Source: Pseudomonadota bacterium
GTDB taxonomy: Bacteria; Pseudomonadota; Gammaproteobacteria; Burkholderiales; Burkholderiaceae_E
Assembly: GCA_023389055.1 (NCBI GenBank)
Contig: JAEWFA010000017.1
Span: forward strand, 1-64,000
Reading direction: 5' to 3'
DNA: 64,000 nt
Below are positions 1-8,813 of the stretch, one piece after another (position 1 is the stretch's first letter; every line of letters begins with the position of its first letter). The position numbers and the translations under genes are program-made. Below the pieces are notes generated by a model, which was not told the DNA's origin, searched no databases, and saw nothing but the letters and a program-made list of their open reading frames with translations.

Positions 1-468
1 ATCTCGAAGAGGATCGAATGAAAGGCGCTGTCGGCTTCCGCCATCGCGACGAGGTCGCCGGCGTCGGCCGCCGCCTGCATCTTCGTCACACAGCGACTCA
101 ACCGCGCGAGCCCGGCGTTCGTCACCGCCGCGGCGGCCATCGCCGCGGCGAGCTCCTCGATCTGGCTGCGCAGCAGGTATACGTCGCGCAATGCATAACG
201 ACCCTGGAATCGCCAGCGTCCGTACGCCGCGCCCAGGCCCTTCGCACCCGGCAGCGCGAGGAATACGCCGCGCCCGGCTTCGCTGCGCAACAGCCCGAGT
301 CCCTCGAGCATCGTGATCGCCTCGCGCAGCGATGCACGACTGACGCCGAGCTCTTCGGCAAGCTGGCGCTGGCCGGGCAGGCGACCGCCCTGCCTCCACT
401 CGCCACGCCGGATCCGTCGCTGCAACTCGCGCGCGACGTGCTCCACGGTACGCATCGGGATTGACATC
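1..468 (-). CDS. FadR-type GntR-family transcriptional regulator (3' end outside window)
   Basis: Reading leftward from the ATG at 468, the protein begins MSIPMRTVEHVARELQRR. It continues through a winged helix-turn-helix (LPGQRQLAEELGVSRASLREA, about residues 28-48) followed by a linker of the type LLRSEAGRGVFL. The rest is the helical start of an FCD ligand-binding domain. Only about 156 residues are in the window; the C-terminus lies beyond base 1. It is divergent from the amidase/ABC operon and faces a perfect FadR-like palindrome at 492-514, so it probably represses that operon, and perhaps itself, until an inducer binds. An alternative start is the ATG at 456. The family assignment is firm; the inducer is unknown, though the target operon suggests an amide or ureide metabolite. 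Confidence 0.85.
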
Positions 469-491
469 GGGCGAAGCGCTCGGCAGGATGC

Positions 492-514
492 TCTGACCGG
501 TCCGACCGGTCAGA
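492..514. promoter_or_regulatory. Perfect palindromic operator of FadR type between the regulator and the amidase operon
   Basis: Two 11-bp arms (TCTGACCGGTC and its exact complement) flank one central C. The core GGTCCGACC has the GGTCnGACC form of FadR-subfamily operators. A further GACCGG half-site follows at once. The site lies 24 bases upstream of the regulator start and 60 bases upstream of the amidase start, so one bound dimer could control both directions. Confidence 0.75.
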
Positions 515-573
515 CCGGCGGCGAATCCAACGGCCGTCACTGTAGCGCAAACGCTCGCGATCGAAGCGACTGC

Positions 574-2133
574 ATGCCCGAACCCCTCGCCGGCGACGCT
601 TCCGACCTCGCCGAACGCCTCGAGCGCGCGGTGGACGCGATCGCCGTTCTGACCGGCTACCCGCATTCGGGCCGGCACGATGCCTGGGTCGAACGCCTGC
701 ACGTCAATCTTCCCGAGTTGCGCGCGTTCGCCGCGCTTTACCCCGTTGCCGACCTCGGCTATCTCGCGCCGCCGCGCTCGGCGACGAACGACGATGCGCA
801 GCGCGCGCCCGCGGTCGGCGCCGCTCCCGCGCCCACCGCACGGGCAGCGCGCGACGCCGCCGAGCAGGCGCGCCGCCATCGCGAGTTGCACGCTTTCATC
901 GCGCTCGCCGACGACGCCACGATCGACACCGCGGCAGCGAAAGTCGACCAGTGCCTGCAACGCGGCGACGAGCTCGCCCTCGCCGGCGTGCCGGTGGCGA
1001 TCAAGGACCTGATGTCCGTCGCCGGTTTCGTCCAGACCAACGGCACCGCAAGGGTCGCGAGCGCCGCCCCCGCGAGCGAAGACGCGCTGGCCGTCGCACG
1101 ACTGCGCGAGGCGGGCGCGATCATCATCGGCACGACGAACCTGCACGAACTCGCCTACGGAATCACGAGCGACAACCCGCACTTCGGTCGAGTGGTGAAT
1201 CCGCGCCATCCGGCCCACAGCCCCGGAGGTTCCAGCGGCGGATCCGCAGCCGCCGTGGCCGCCGGCATCGTTCGCATCGCGGTGGGTACCGACACGGCGG
1301 GGTCGATCCGCATTCCGGCCGCGTGCTGCGGCGTCGTCGGCTTCAAGCCGAGCTTCGATGCGGTGCCGCGCGACGGCGCGCAGACGCTGGGCGCGAGCCT
1401 CGATCACGTCGGCCCGATCGCGGCCAGTGTCGGCGACGCCGCGCTGGCGTTCTCCGTTCTCGCCGGCCAGCCGGCGCGCGTCGCGAAGGCCGCTGCGCTT
1501 GCCGGCCTGCGCGTCGGCGTGCCGCGCAGGCACTTCTTCGACCCGGTCGCCGACGACGTGCGCCGGGCCGTCGAAGACGCGATCGCGCGCATGCGCGACG
1601 ACGGCGCGCGCATCGTCGATGTCGACGTCGGGGGAATCGAATCGAGCGCGGCGCTGCAGTTCGTCACGCTGTGCAGCGAAGCCACCGACCTGCATTGGCG
1701 AACGCTGGTCGAACGGCCCGAGTCGCTCGGCGCCGACGTGCGCGTGCGCCTGGAGATCGGCCAGTTCCTGCCGGCAATCTGGTATGCGCGTGCGCAACGC
1801 GGTCGCGCCGACCTCGCTGCCGCCTTCGCGCGCGCGATGAACGACGTCGATGTCCTCGTCACGCCGACGCTGCGGATCGCCGCGCCGCGCGTGGGCGCGG
1901 CAGCGCCGGTGATCGATGGCAGCGAAATGCCGTTGCACACCGCGCTCACCTCGCTCACGATGCCGTTCAATCTCACCGGAATGCCGGCGCTCACGCTGCC
2001 GTGCGGCCTGGGCGAGAACGGCGCGCCGATCGGCATTCAGGTCGCGGGGCGGCGCGGCGACGACTGGCGCGTGCTCGACGCAGGCGCTCGCCTCGAAGAA
2101 CTGCTCGAATCCCAACGAAGGAGCAAGCCGTGA
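574..2133 (+). CDS. Amidase (amidase-signature family)
   Basis: A 519-residue amidase-signature hydrolase that cleaves C-N amide bonds. The catalytic Lys-cisSer-Ser triad is visible as K144 (VAIKDL), S220 in the [10 protein letters not shown] signature and S244 in [10 protein letters not shown]. The first 100 residues form a helical extension rich in Ala and Arg ahead of the catalytic core, recalling the small AtzG-type partner fused or adjacent to AtzF-like amidases. The ATG at 574 is chosen because the reading frame upstream runs through the operator. Its last codons overlap the GTG of the next gene, so it is the first gene of the transporter operon. The substrate cannot be read from sequence; with a ureidoglycolate lyase at the operon end, a ureide, allophanate-like or other amide nitrogen source is likely. 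Confidence 0.85.
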   Translation: MPEPLAGDASDLAERLERAVDAIAVLTGYPHSGRHDAWVERLHVNLPELRAFAALYPVADLGYLAPPRSATNDDAQRAPAVGAAPAPTARAARDAAEQARRHRELHAFIALADDATIDTAAAKVDQCLQRGDELALAGVPVAIKDLMSVAGFVQTNGTARVASAAPASEDALAVARLREAGAIIIGTTNLHELAYGITSDNPHFGRVVNPRHPAHSPGGSSGGSAAAVAAGIVRIAVGTDTAGSIRIPAACCGVVGFKPSFDAVPRDGAQTLGASLDHVGPIAASVGDAALAFSVLAGQPARVAKAAALAGLRVGVPRRHFFDPVADDVRRAVEDAIARMRDDGARIVDVDVGGIESSAALQFVTLCSEATDLHWRTLVERPESLGADVRVRLEIGQFLPAIWYARAQRGRADLAAAFARAMNDVDVLVTPTLRIAAPRVGAAAPVIDGSEMPLHTALTSLTMPFNLTGMPALTLPCGLGENGAPIGIQVAGRRGDDWRVLDAGARLEELLESQRRSKP

Positions 2134-3341
2134 GACACCCATTCCGATTCGCCGTCGCAACCGCGGCTGCGGCGTTCGCGCTGTCGGCCCATGCAGAAGA
2201 ACCGATCGTCGTCGGCGTGAGCATTGCGCAATCGCCCCCCGGCTCGGTCGTGCAGGGCACGCAGGTGAAGGACGGCATCGAGATCGTCGTGAAGATGATC
2301 AACGACAAGGGCGGCGTGCTCGGCCGTCCGCTGCAGATGGTCTACGAGGATGACCAGGGCATCCCCGAAAAGGGCCGCGCCGCCGCCGAGAAGCTGATCA
2401 CGCGCGACAAGGTCGTCGCCGTCACCGGGGGGCACCAGAGTTCGGTGTGCCTGGCCGCCATCGAAGTCGCGCACCGCTACAAGACGCCGTACGTCAACAC
2501 GAACTGCTGGTCCGACGACATCCGCAAGAAGGGCTACCCGGAGGTCTTCAACCCCGGCAACTACAACACGCGCGTCTCGTCGGCGATGGCCGAGACGATT
2601 GCCGCGCTGAAGGTCAAGAGCGTGGTCGCCTTCGCGGAGAACACCGACTACGGCATCGGGCAGGCGAAACTGCTCGGAGAGTTCCTGAAGAAGACCGCGC
2701 CGGAAACGTCGTACAAGTACGTTGCGCTCGATCGCGCCGGCAAGGACTTCACCCCCGCCGTGCTGCCGCTGCGCGCCAGCACGCCGGACCTGGTCGTCAA
2801 CATCATGCTGCCGCCGGCGGCGTACATCCTGATGAACCAGATCTACGAGCAGGGCGTGGCGCCGAGCGCGAAGACTTATTTCTACGACGGCGCCGGCATC
2901 GCCGACTATCCCGACTTCTGGCAGAACGTGAAGGAAGCGGGCAAGTACATGCTGGCCTTCGGCCTGTACCACCCGAAGATGCCGATGCCCGAGCTCGGCA
3001 AGCAGGTCGCCGACATCTACCAGAAGGAACACAAGACCGAGCCGAACCGGCTGATCTTCCAGGCAGCCGATTCGGTGCTGCTGATCGCCGACGCGATTAC
3101 GCAGGCGAACTCCACCGACAGCGCGAAGCTGGTCGAGGCGCTCAAGAAGATCGAATTCTCGGGAACGCGCGGCGCCTTCAAGTTTTCGCAGGAGCCGGGC
3201 TACACCTACCAGCAGTGGGTCGACATCCCGTACGTCACCTACCAACTCACCGAGCTCGACCAGCCTCTGAGCAAGACGACGCTGATCCAGGTGCCCGGCG
3301 AGCCGTTGCACGTCGATCGAATCGTGAAGCCCTCGAAGTGA
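2130..3341 (+). CDS. ABC transporter substrate-binding protein (LivJ/LivK type)
   Basis: A 403-residue periplasmic binding protein of the Peripla_BP_6 (branched-chain amino acid/amide) family. It starts at a GTG overlapping the amidase stop, with AAGGAG 7 bases upstream. An N-terminal signal peptide ([21 protein letters not shown]) ends near residue 22. The mature part begins EEPIVVGVSIAQSPPG and has the usual two-lobe pattern (GGVLGRPLQMVYEDDQG; NTDYGIGQAKLL). It feeds the two permeases and two ATPases downstream. The preference within the family (amino acid, amide, urea or ureide) is not determinable here; gene context favours an amide or ureide. Confidence 0.9.
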   Translation: MRHPFRFAVATAAAAFALSAHAEEPIVVGVSIAQSPPGSVVQGTQVKDGIEIVVKMINDKGGVLGRPLQMVYEDDQGIPEKGRAAAEKLITRDKVVAVTGGHQSSVCLAAIEVAHRYKTPYVNTNCWSDDIRKKGYPEVFNPGNYNTRVSSAMAETIAALKVKSVVAFAENTDYGIGQAKLLGEFLKKTAPETSYKYVALDRAGKDFTPAVLPLRASTPDLVVNIMLPPAAYILMNQIYEQGVAPSAKTYFYDGAGIADYPDFWQNVKEAGKYMLAFGLYHPKMPMPELGKQVADIYQKEHKTEPNRLIFQAADSVLLIADAITQANSTDSAKLVEALKKIEFSGTRGAFKFSQEPGYTYQQWVDIPYVTYQLTELDQPLSKTTLIQVPGEPLHVDRIVKPSK

Positions 3342-3368
3342 CGGCGACCCGCTGACGACGAGCGTCGA

Positions 3369-3403
3369 GCCCCGCTGCGCCGCGCCTCGCACCTGCGCGG
3401 GGC
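3369..3403 (+). repeat. Stem-loop between the binding-protein and permease genes
   Basis: GCCCCGC at 3369-3375 pairs exactly with GCGGGGC at 3397-3403 around a 21-base loop. It sits in the 78-base gap after the binding-protein gene. Such hairpins in ABC operons often stabilise or attenuate, so that the binding protein is made in excess of the membrane parts. There is no U-tract, so it is not a classical terminator. Confidence 0.4.
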
Positions 3404-3419
3404 GCGGCCGGAGAACCCC

Positions 3420-4310
3420 TTGCTCGCCCTGGACCTGTTCGTCAACGGCCTGATCATCGGGCTGTTCTACGCGTTGATGGCCGTCGGCCTGACGATGATC
3501 TTCGGCATCCTGAAGATCGTGAACTTCGCGCACGGCGAGTTCTACATGATCGGCGCGTACACCTACACGCTGGTATCGCTCGCGCTCGGCGTGCCGCCGT
3601 GGCTCGCGCTACCGGCGGCGGCGCTCGCCGGTGCGCTGCTCGGCTGGGCGACGGAGCGCTGGCTGATGCGCCCCCTGTACGAGGGATACGGCTCGTGGGG
3701 GCTGATGAAGGACGAATACGCGGTGGTCGTCACCTTCGGACTGTCCTTGTTGCTGATCAACCTCGTCGACAAGATCGTCGGCCCGTACCCGATGCGCGGA
3801 CCCTCGTTGTCCGACGTCACGCGGATGTCGATCGGCCCCTTCATGATCAGCGGCCAGAAGCTGATCACCGCGGTCGTCGCGATCGTGCTGCTCATCGGCC
3901 TGGCGCTCTTCATCAGGCGCTCGCTGTGGGGCCGGCAGGTGCAGGCGGTCGCGCAGAACCGGCTCGGCGCGTCGATCGCCGGCATCGACACCGCGCGCGC
4001 AAGCAGCATCGTGTTCATGGCCTCGGGCGTGCTGGCGGCGCTGGCCGGCGCGCTGCTCGCGCCGGTGATCAACCCGTCACCCGACGTCGGCATCTTTCCG
4101 GCAATCAAGTCGTACGTCATCGTCGTCATCGGCGGCATGGGGTCGATCCCGGGAAGCATCGTCGCGGCCCTGCTGCTGGGCGTGCTCGAGAGCTTTGGCG
4201 CCGTGTACCTGTCGTACGACTATCGCGATACCTTCGGGCTCGTGATCCTGATTCTCGTCCTGATGTTCCGCCCGCAGGGGCTGTTCGGCGAACGCGTCCG
4301 CGAGGTCTGA
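3420..4310 (+). CDS. Branched-chain amino acid-type ABC transporter permease (LivH type)
   Basis: A 296-residue integral membrane permease of the BPD_transp_2 family. It starts at a TTG with a GGAG site 9 bases upstream. The N-terminus (LALDLFVNGLIIGLFYALMA) and the GLTMIFGILKIVNFAHGEFYM segment are the LivH hallmark. The later GGMGSIPGSIVAALLLGV stretch is the permease loop that contacts the ATPases. Length is normal for the family. It pairs with the LivM-type permease 4 bases downstream to form the membrane channel. Confidence 0.9.
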   Translation: MLALDLFVNGLIIGLFYALMAVGLTMIFGILKIVNFAHGEFYMIGAYTYTLVSLALGVPPWLALPAAALAGALLGWATERWLMRPLYEGYGSWGLMKDEYAVVVTFGLSLLLINLVDKIVGPYPMRGPSLSDVTRMSIGPFMISGQKLITAVVAIVLLIGLALFIRRSLWGRQVQAVAQNRLGASIAGIDTARASSIVFMASGVLAALAGALLAPVINPSPDVGIFPAIKSYVIVVIGGMGSIPGSIVAALLLGVLESFGAVYLSYDYRDTFGLVILILVLMFRPQGLFGERVREV

Positions 4311-4314
4311 TCGA

Positions 4315-5295
4315 ATGGCCGTTCCCGCACACCCGAACTTCCTGCGCAACAAGCTCGCGCAGGAGTTGCGTCTCGCGCTGGTCGTCCTCGCCGTGCTCGC
4401 GATGCTGCCGCTGGGCATCTCGTCCCCGTACTGGCTCGGCGTACTGATCGTCAGCATGTATTTCGCGATGCTGTCGGTCGGTTGGAACCTGCTCGCCGGC
4501 TACGCCGGGCAGTTCTCGCTCGCGCCCGCGGCCTTCGCGATGCTCGGCGCGTACACCACCGGCCTGCTCGCCTGGCACTGGAAGATTCCGCTGTGGATCG
4601 GCCTGCCGATGTCGATCGTCGTTCCGGGCCTGATCGGCCTCGTGCTCGGGCGCATCGTGCTGCGCCTCACCGGCCCGTATCTCGCGCTGACCACGCTCGC
4701 CTTCGCCGAGATCGTGCGGCTCGTCATCTACAACTCGATCGACTTCACGCGCGGCGACCAGGGCCTGAACGTGCCGCCGCTCGTCGAGACGCACTACGCC
4801 AACTATTACGTGTTCCTCGTGGCGCTCGCCGCTTCGACGCTCGTCGTCTACGCGATGCTGCGCGCACCGATCGGCCGCTTCCTGCAGGCGATCCGCGACG
4901 ACGAGATCGGCGCCGCCAGCCGCGGCATCGACGTCGTTCGCGCGAAGACCATCGCCTTCTTCGTCAGCTGCGGAATATGCGGATTCGCCGGCGGCCTGTA
5001 CGGCACGTTCGCACAGCTCGTCAGCCCCGAGCTCGGGCTGATTGCGCAGACGGGCATCGTCATCGCGATGGTCGTGATCGGCGGCATGGGAACGCTCGTC
5101 GGTCCGCTGGTGGGCGCCGTGCTCGTCTACGTCGCCTCCGAGATGCTGCGCGACGTCGGCAACATCCAGATGATCGTCTTCGCGCTGCTCGTCATCATCT
5201 TCGCGCGCTTCTTCCGCGAGGGCCTGTGGGGCCTGGCGCGCAGCGCGTTCGCCGGACGCCGCGGGGCAAGTGCGCCGGCCGCGAAGGGAACTTGA
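4315..5295 (+). CDS. Branched-chain amino acid-type ABC transporter permease (LivM type)
   Basis: A 326-residue multi-spanning permease, the second half of the transmembrane heterodimer. Family features are the LAGYAGQFSLAPAAFAMLGAYT segment early and the GGMGTLVGPLVGAVLVYV loop near the C-terminus. It begins at an ATG 4 bases after the LivH stop, with GAGG upstream. The C-terminal tail is Arg/Ala-rich. It ends just before the first ATPase gene, consistent with one transcript. Confidence 0.9.
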   Translation: MAVPAHPNFLRNKLAQELRLALVVLAVLAMLPLGISSPYWLGVLIVSMYFAMLSVGWNLLAGYAGQFSLAPAAFAMLGAYTTGLLAWHWKIPLWIGLPMSIVVPGLIGLVLGRIVLRLTGPYLALTTLAFAEIVRLVIYNSIDFTRGDQGLNVPPLVETHYANYYVFLVALAASTLVVYAMLRAPIGRFLQAIRDDEIGAASRGIDVVRAKTIAFFVSCGICGFAGGLYGTFAQLVSPELGLIAQTGIVIAMVVIGGMGTLVGPLVGAVLVYVASEMLRDVGNIQMIVFALLVIIFARFFREGLWGLARSAFAGRRGASAPAAKGT

Positions 5296-5299
5296 TCCA

Positions 5300-6037
5300 A
5301 TGGCGCTGCTGCAGGTCGAATCGGTCGCCAAGCGCTTCGGCGGACTGCGCGCCGTCGACTCGGCGAGCCTGCACGTCGACGAGGGCGAGCTGCTCGGGCT
5401 GATCGGCCCGAACGGCTCGGGCAAGACGACGCTGCTGAACCTGCTGTCCGGGCACATGAAGGCCGACGCCGGGCGCGTGCTGCTCGACGGGCGCAACGTG
5501 CTCGGATGGAACCCGACGCAGCTCACGCGGCTCGGGGTGCTGCGCATGTTCCAGATGACGCGCGTGTTCGCGCGCGTGAGCGCGTTCGACAACCTCGTCG
5601 TCTGCGGCCTGGCGATGGGGCTCGACGAACGGACGGCGTCGCAGCGCGCCGTCGGGCTGCTCGACGAGCTGAAGCTCCCGCACGTGATGCATCTCGATGC
5701 CGGGCAACTCTCCGGTGGGCAGAAGAAGCTTCTCGAGTTCGGCATGTGCTTCATGGCACCGCCCCGCCTGGCGCTGCTCGACGAACCCTTCGCCGCCGTG
5801 CACCCGACGATGAAGGAGACGATGGCCGCGTTCATCCGCCGTCGCAGCGCGAATGGGCAGACCTTCGTGCTGGTCAGCCACGACATGCCCGTCATCGTCG
5901 AGCTGTGTCCGCGTTCGGTCTGCATGAACGCGGGAAAGGTGCTCGCCGAGGGCCCCACCGCCGACGTGCTCGCGGATCGCGCGGTGATCGAGGCGTACCT
6001 CGGCGAGTCCGCCGAAGAGGAGACCGGACTTGGCTGA
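5300..6037 (+). CDS. ABC transporter ATP-binding protein (LivG type)
   Basis: A 245-residue ATPase. Walker A is GPNGSGKTT, the signature is LSGGQKK, Walker B is LALLDEP, and the switch histidine lies in LVSHD. The ATG at 5300 is used, as the beginning MALLQVESVAKRFGG matches the family; an upstream in-frame start at 5270 would add ten unlikely residues and overlap the permease gene. It energises uptake together with the LivF-type partner, whose start overlaps its last 8 bases. Confidence 0.9.
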   Translation: MALLQVESVAKRFGGLRAVDSASLHVDEGELLGLIGPNGSGKTTLLNLLSGHMKADAGRVLLDGRNVLGWNPTQLTRLGVLRMFQMTRVFARVSAFDNLVVCGLAMGLDERTASQRAVGLLDELKLPHVMHLDAGQLSGGQKKLLEFGMCFMAPPRLALLDEPFAAVHPTMKETMAAFIRRRSANGQTFVLVSHDMPVIVELCPRSVCMNAGKVLAEGPTADVLADRAVIEAYLGESAEEETGLG

Positions 6038-6764
6038 CACCCTGCTCGCGATGGAGAACGTCACGGCCGGTTACCTGGGCGACATCGACGTGCTGCGCGA
6101 CGTGTCGATCTCGGTCGCACCCGGCATGATCAGCGGGCTGATCGGATTGAATGGCGCCGGTAAGTCGACGCTGATGAAGACGATCTGCGGCTTCCTGCAC
6201 CCGAAGTCGGGCCGCGTCACATGGCAGGGGCGCGATATCTCGGGCAAGCCCGCGCACACGATGCTCGACGACGGGCTGTGGTACATCCCCCAGGAGTCGA
6301 GTCTCTTTCCGTACATGACGGTCGCGGAGAACCTTCGTCTCGCACTCGAGGGCCGGCGCGCGCGGTTCGGCGACGTGATCGAGCAGCGCTACGCCGACAC
6401 GCTCGCGCGCTTCCCGGTACTGAAGGAGAAGCTGGCAGCGCAGGCGGGCGACCTCTCCGGCGGACAGCAGAAGTCGCTCGAGTTCGCCAAGGCCTACATG
6501 GTGCAGCCGAAGGTGTGCCTGATCGACGAGCCGAGCATCGGCCTGGCGCCGCGGGTGGCGGCCGAAGTGTTCCAGTGGATCGACGCGTTCGCGAAATCGG
6601 GAATGGGGATCCTGCTCGTCGACCACAACGTGCGCCGCGTCGTCGCGATGTCGGACCACGTCTACGTGATGAGCCTCGGCGAGATCACCGCCGAAGGAAC
6701 GCCGGCCGACTTCGCCGGGGACCTGCACGAGCAGGTGCGCGCCTGGCTGGGGATCAATTTCTGA
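6030..6764 (+). CDS. ABC transporter ATP-binding protein (LivF type)
   Basis: A 244-residue second ATPase of the transporter. Walker A is GLNGAGKST, the signature LSGGQQK, and Walker B VCLIDEPSIGLAP is typical of LivF. Translation starts at a TTG overlapping the LivG stop, suggesting coupled translation. The C-terminal region (LVDHNVRRVVAMSDHVYVM) is the usual H-loop, with LVDHN in place of the common LVEQN. A decayed fragment of a different livF lies at 12072-12190. Confidence 0.9.
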   Translation: MADTLLAMENVTAGYLGDIDVLRDVSISVAPGMISGLIGLNGAGKSTLMKTICGFLHPKSGRVTWQGRDISGKPAHTMLDDGLWYIPQESSLFPYMTVAENLRLALEGRRARFGDVIEQRYADTLARFPVLKEKLAAQAGDLSGGQQKSLEFAKAYMVQPKVCLIDEPSIGLAPRVAAEVFQWIDAFAKSGMGILLVDHNVRRVVAMSDHVYVMSLGEITAEGTPADFAGDLHEQVRAWLGINF

Positions 6765-6784
6765 GCGGCGCAAGAACCGTCATC

Positions 6785-7270
6785 GTGCAGACCCTGGTGC
6801 TGCAACCGCTGGCCGCCGACACTTTCGCCCCGTACGGCTTCGTCGTCGCATCCGGCGCGGACGCCGGCCGCCCGATCAACGACGGCACCTCGCAGCGCGT
6901 CGACCTGCCCGATCCGGACCTCGTCGAGGACGGCGGACGGCCGGCGCTGGCCATCTTCCGGGCGCGGGCGGTCGCGCTGCCCTTGGTTGTCCGCACGCTC
7001 GAGCGTCATCGTCTCGGCGGCCAGACTTTCGTGCCGCTCGGCGGCGCGACCTTCGCCGTCGTCGTCGCGCTGGGTGACGCACGGCCCGACCCGCGGACGA
7101 TGCGCGCATTCCGCGTCGACGGACGCTCGGGCGTGCACTTCGCCCGCGGCGTCTGGCATCACCCGCTTCTCGCGCTCGCCGACGGGGACTTCGTCGTGCT
7201 GGAACGGCGCGGCCCGGCGCTCGACTGCGAAGTCGCCGCCATTGTGAAAAGCAATGTAGTCGAGCGCTGA
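6785..7270 (+). CDS. allA: Ureidoglycolate lyase
   Basis: A 161-residue protein of the ureidoglycolate lyase family (EC 4.3.2.3), which splits ureidoglycolate to glyoxylate and urea in allantoin catabolism. The start VQTLVLQPLAADTFAPYG, the central FVPLGGATFAVVVALGD and the metal-site region GVWHHPLLALADGDFVVLER are characteristic. Length is that of AllA. It begins at a GTG 20 bases after the LivF stop and is the last gene of the operon. Its presence suggests that the transporter and amidase serve ureide or purine nitrogen use. The Shine-Dalgarno sequence is weak. Confidence 0.85.
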   Translation: MQTLVLQPLAADTFAPYGFVVASGADAGRPINDGTSQRVDLPDPDLVEDGGRPALAIFRARAVALPLVVRTLERHRLGGQTFVPLGGATFAVVVALGDARPDPRTMRAFRVDGRSGVHFARGVWHHPLLALADGDFVVLERRGPALDCEVAAIVKSNVVER

Positions 7271-7326
7271 TCCCGCAGTCGCCGCCGTCGGTGAGGCCGC
7301 GCGTCGGCCGATCGTGCGCGCGGCGA

Positions 7327-7354
7327 TTGACTGGAGATCCAGTTGGACTAGAGT
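7327..7354 (+). promoter_or_regulatory. Candidate sigma-70 promoter for the small Cys-rich protein gene
   Basis: TTGACT at 7327-7332 and TAGAGT at 7349-7354 are separated by 16 bases, in the 125-base gap after allA. The -35 is one mismatch from consensus and the -10 is weaker. The predicted start would lie about 35 bases before the ATG at 7396. Confidence 0.4.
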
Positions 7355-7395
7355 TGTCGCGTGCGCACGCGCATCGACGCGCGCGGGGAGAAATC

Positions 7396-7683
7396 ATGAG
7401 CTTCCGGATCGAAGGCCAGGGCGCGCAACTCCAGGTGCGCATCGACAACGACTCGCGCACCGGACAGCAGGTCCTCGACGCGGTGCATGCGTGCAAGACG
7501 CTGAGCTGGTGGTCGTGCCCGTCGGGCGAGTGCTCGAAGATCGGCACCTGCGAGTCGCGGCTCGAGGAACACGTCGTCGTGCTGACGATGACGCCACGCG
7601 CGGGCGAGACCTTGTCGTCCTCGGGGGTCGCCGAGTGCCTGCGCTACGTGCTAGGCGCGGACGCTACGGAAGCGAAGCACTGA
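7396..7683 (+). CDS. Small Cys-containing protein of unknown function
   Basis: A 95-residue soluble protein not assigned to a named family. Its first half (VRIDNDSRTGQQVLDAVHAC) looks like an amphipathic helix. A Trp-Trp-Ser-Cys segment follows, with Cys residues in the pattern C-x9-C-x5-C-x6-C (residues near 35-58, in WWSCPSGECSKIGTCESRL), suggesting metal binding or disulfides. The rest is a beta-rich tail (EEHVVVLTMTPRAGETL). GGGGAG lies 6 bases before the ATG. Its stop overlaps a possible CTG start of the next membrane protein, so the two may be co-translated. Confidence 0.7.
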   Translation: MSFRIEGQGAQLQVRIDNDSRTGQQVLDAVHACKTLSWWSCPSGECSKIGTCESRLEEHVVVLTMTPRAGETLSSSGVAECLRYVLGADATEAKH

Positions 7684-8813
7684 GCGCAGTCCCGGCTCAC
7701 GCGGGCCGCGTCGCTGCGGCGGCCCGCTTCGCGGCGATCTTCCTGGTTGCTGCCGCTTCGCTCGTACCTGTACGGACGGCCGTCGCCGACGTCGCCGACC
7801 GCTTCGTCGCCGGGACGAGCGTCACGGAGCGCTCCCCGATCGAGGGCGATCTCTTCGCCGCCGGAGGCAGCGTCGACGTCGAGGCGGCGATCGAAGGCGA
7901 TGCGGTGATCGCCGGCGGCAAGGTGCGGCTGGGCTCCGACGTCGGCCGCTCGGTATTCGCCGCGGGCGGCCAGGTTGCCGTGCTCGGCCGCATCACGCAC
8001 AACGCCCGCCTCGCAGGCGGCCAGGTGCAGGTCGAGCCGACCGCGCGGATCGGCGGCAATCTCACGGCCGCCGGCGGACGCATCGAATTGCGGGGGACCA
8101 CCGATGGTTCGGTCGGCGCGGCCGGGAACTCGGTGCTCATCGACGGCACGATCGGCGGCGACGTCGACGTCGCCGGCGCAAGCGTTGCCCTCGGACCCGG
8201 GGCGCGCATCCACGGAAACCTGCGCTACCGCAGCGGCGATGCGCTCCAACGGGATCCGGCCGCGCAGGTGAGCGGCACCGTCGAACCGCTCGGACCGGAA
8301 TTGCCGACCGATTCCGGCGAGCGCGCGAAGCGCTGGGTCGGCACCGGGCTGGCCGTGCTGTGGACGATCGGGCTGACGCTGCTGGCCGCCATCATCGTGG
8401 CGCTGCTGCCGCGGGCGACGGCATCGGTCTCCGGGGCGCTGCGCCAGCGGCCGGGGCTGGCGTTGCTGCTCGGTTTCATCGTGCTCGTCTGCACGCCGGT
8501 GGCCGTCCTGATGTCTTTCGTCACGATCGTCGGAATCCCGCTCGGCCTGCTCGGGCTGCTCGTCTACCTGATGCTGCTGCCGCTGGCATGGATCGCCACG
8601 GCGATCGGCATCGGCGACTGGTTCGTCTCGCAACTGCCGTCGTCGCGGCAGGGCTCGGTCGCGCCGCGCGTCGTCGCTGCCTCGCTCGCCGTCGTGCTGC
8701 TCGCCTTCGTCACGCGTGCGCCATGGATCGGCGGCTGGATTGCCTTCGTCGCGCTGATGGCCGGACTCGGCGCGCTGGCGTTGCAGTTCCGGCGCTTGCG
8801 GCTACTTGCGTAA
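7680..8813 (+). CDS. Membrane protein with bactofilin-like polymer-forming domain
   Basis: About 377 residues. An N-terminal hydrophobic signal or anchor (RFAAIFLVAAASLVPV) is followed by a right-handed-helix repeat region of short beta turns rich in Gly (EGDLFAAGGSVDVEAAIEGD, GGNLTAAGGRIELRG), typical of polymer-forming cytoskeletal/bactofilin domains. Four transmembrane segments lie in the last 150 residues (LAVLWTIGLTLLAAIIVALL; LALLLGFIVLVC and onward). The start is uncertain: no ATG is near, a CTG at 7680 overlaps the previous stop, and a GTG at 7635 is an alternative inside the upstream gene. The 3' end overlaps the convergent DUF2905 gene by 12 bases. A role in envelope scaffolding is inferred only. 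Confidence 0.75.
   Translation: MSAVPAHAGRVAAAARFAAIFLVAAASLVPVRTAVADVADRFVAGTSVTERSPIEGDLFAAGGSVDVEAAIEGDAVIAGGKVRLGSDVGRSVFAAGGQVAVLGRITHNARLAGGQVQVEPTARIGGNLTAAGGRIELRGTTDGSVGAAGNSVLIDGTIGGDVDVAGASVALGPGARIHGNLRYRSGDALQRDPAAQVSGTVEPLGPELPTDSGERAKRWVGTGLAVLWTIGLTLLAAIIVALLPRATASVSGALRQRPGLALLLGFIVLVCTPVAVLMSFVTIVGIPLGLLGLLVYLMLLPLAWIATAIGIGDWFVSQLPSSRQGSVAPRVVAASLAVVLLAFVTRAPWIGGWIAFVALMAGLGALALQFRRLRLLA

Noticed and set aside
2037..3533. Long open frame opposite the ABC binding-protein gene
   Set aside because: Low-complexity Arg/Val/Asp-rich product with no motif; the plus-strand gene has a signal peptide and family matches.
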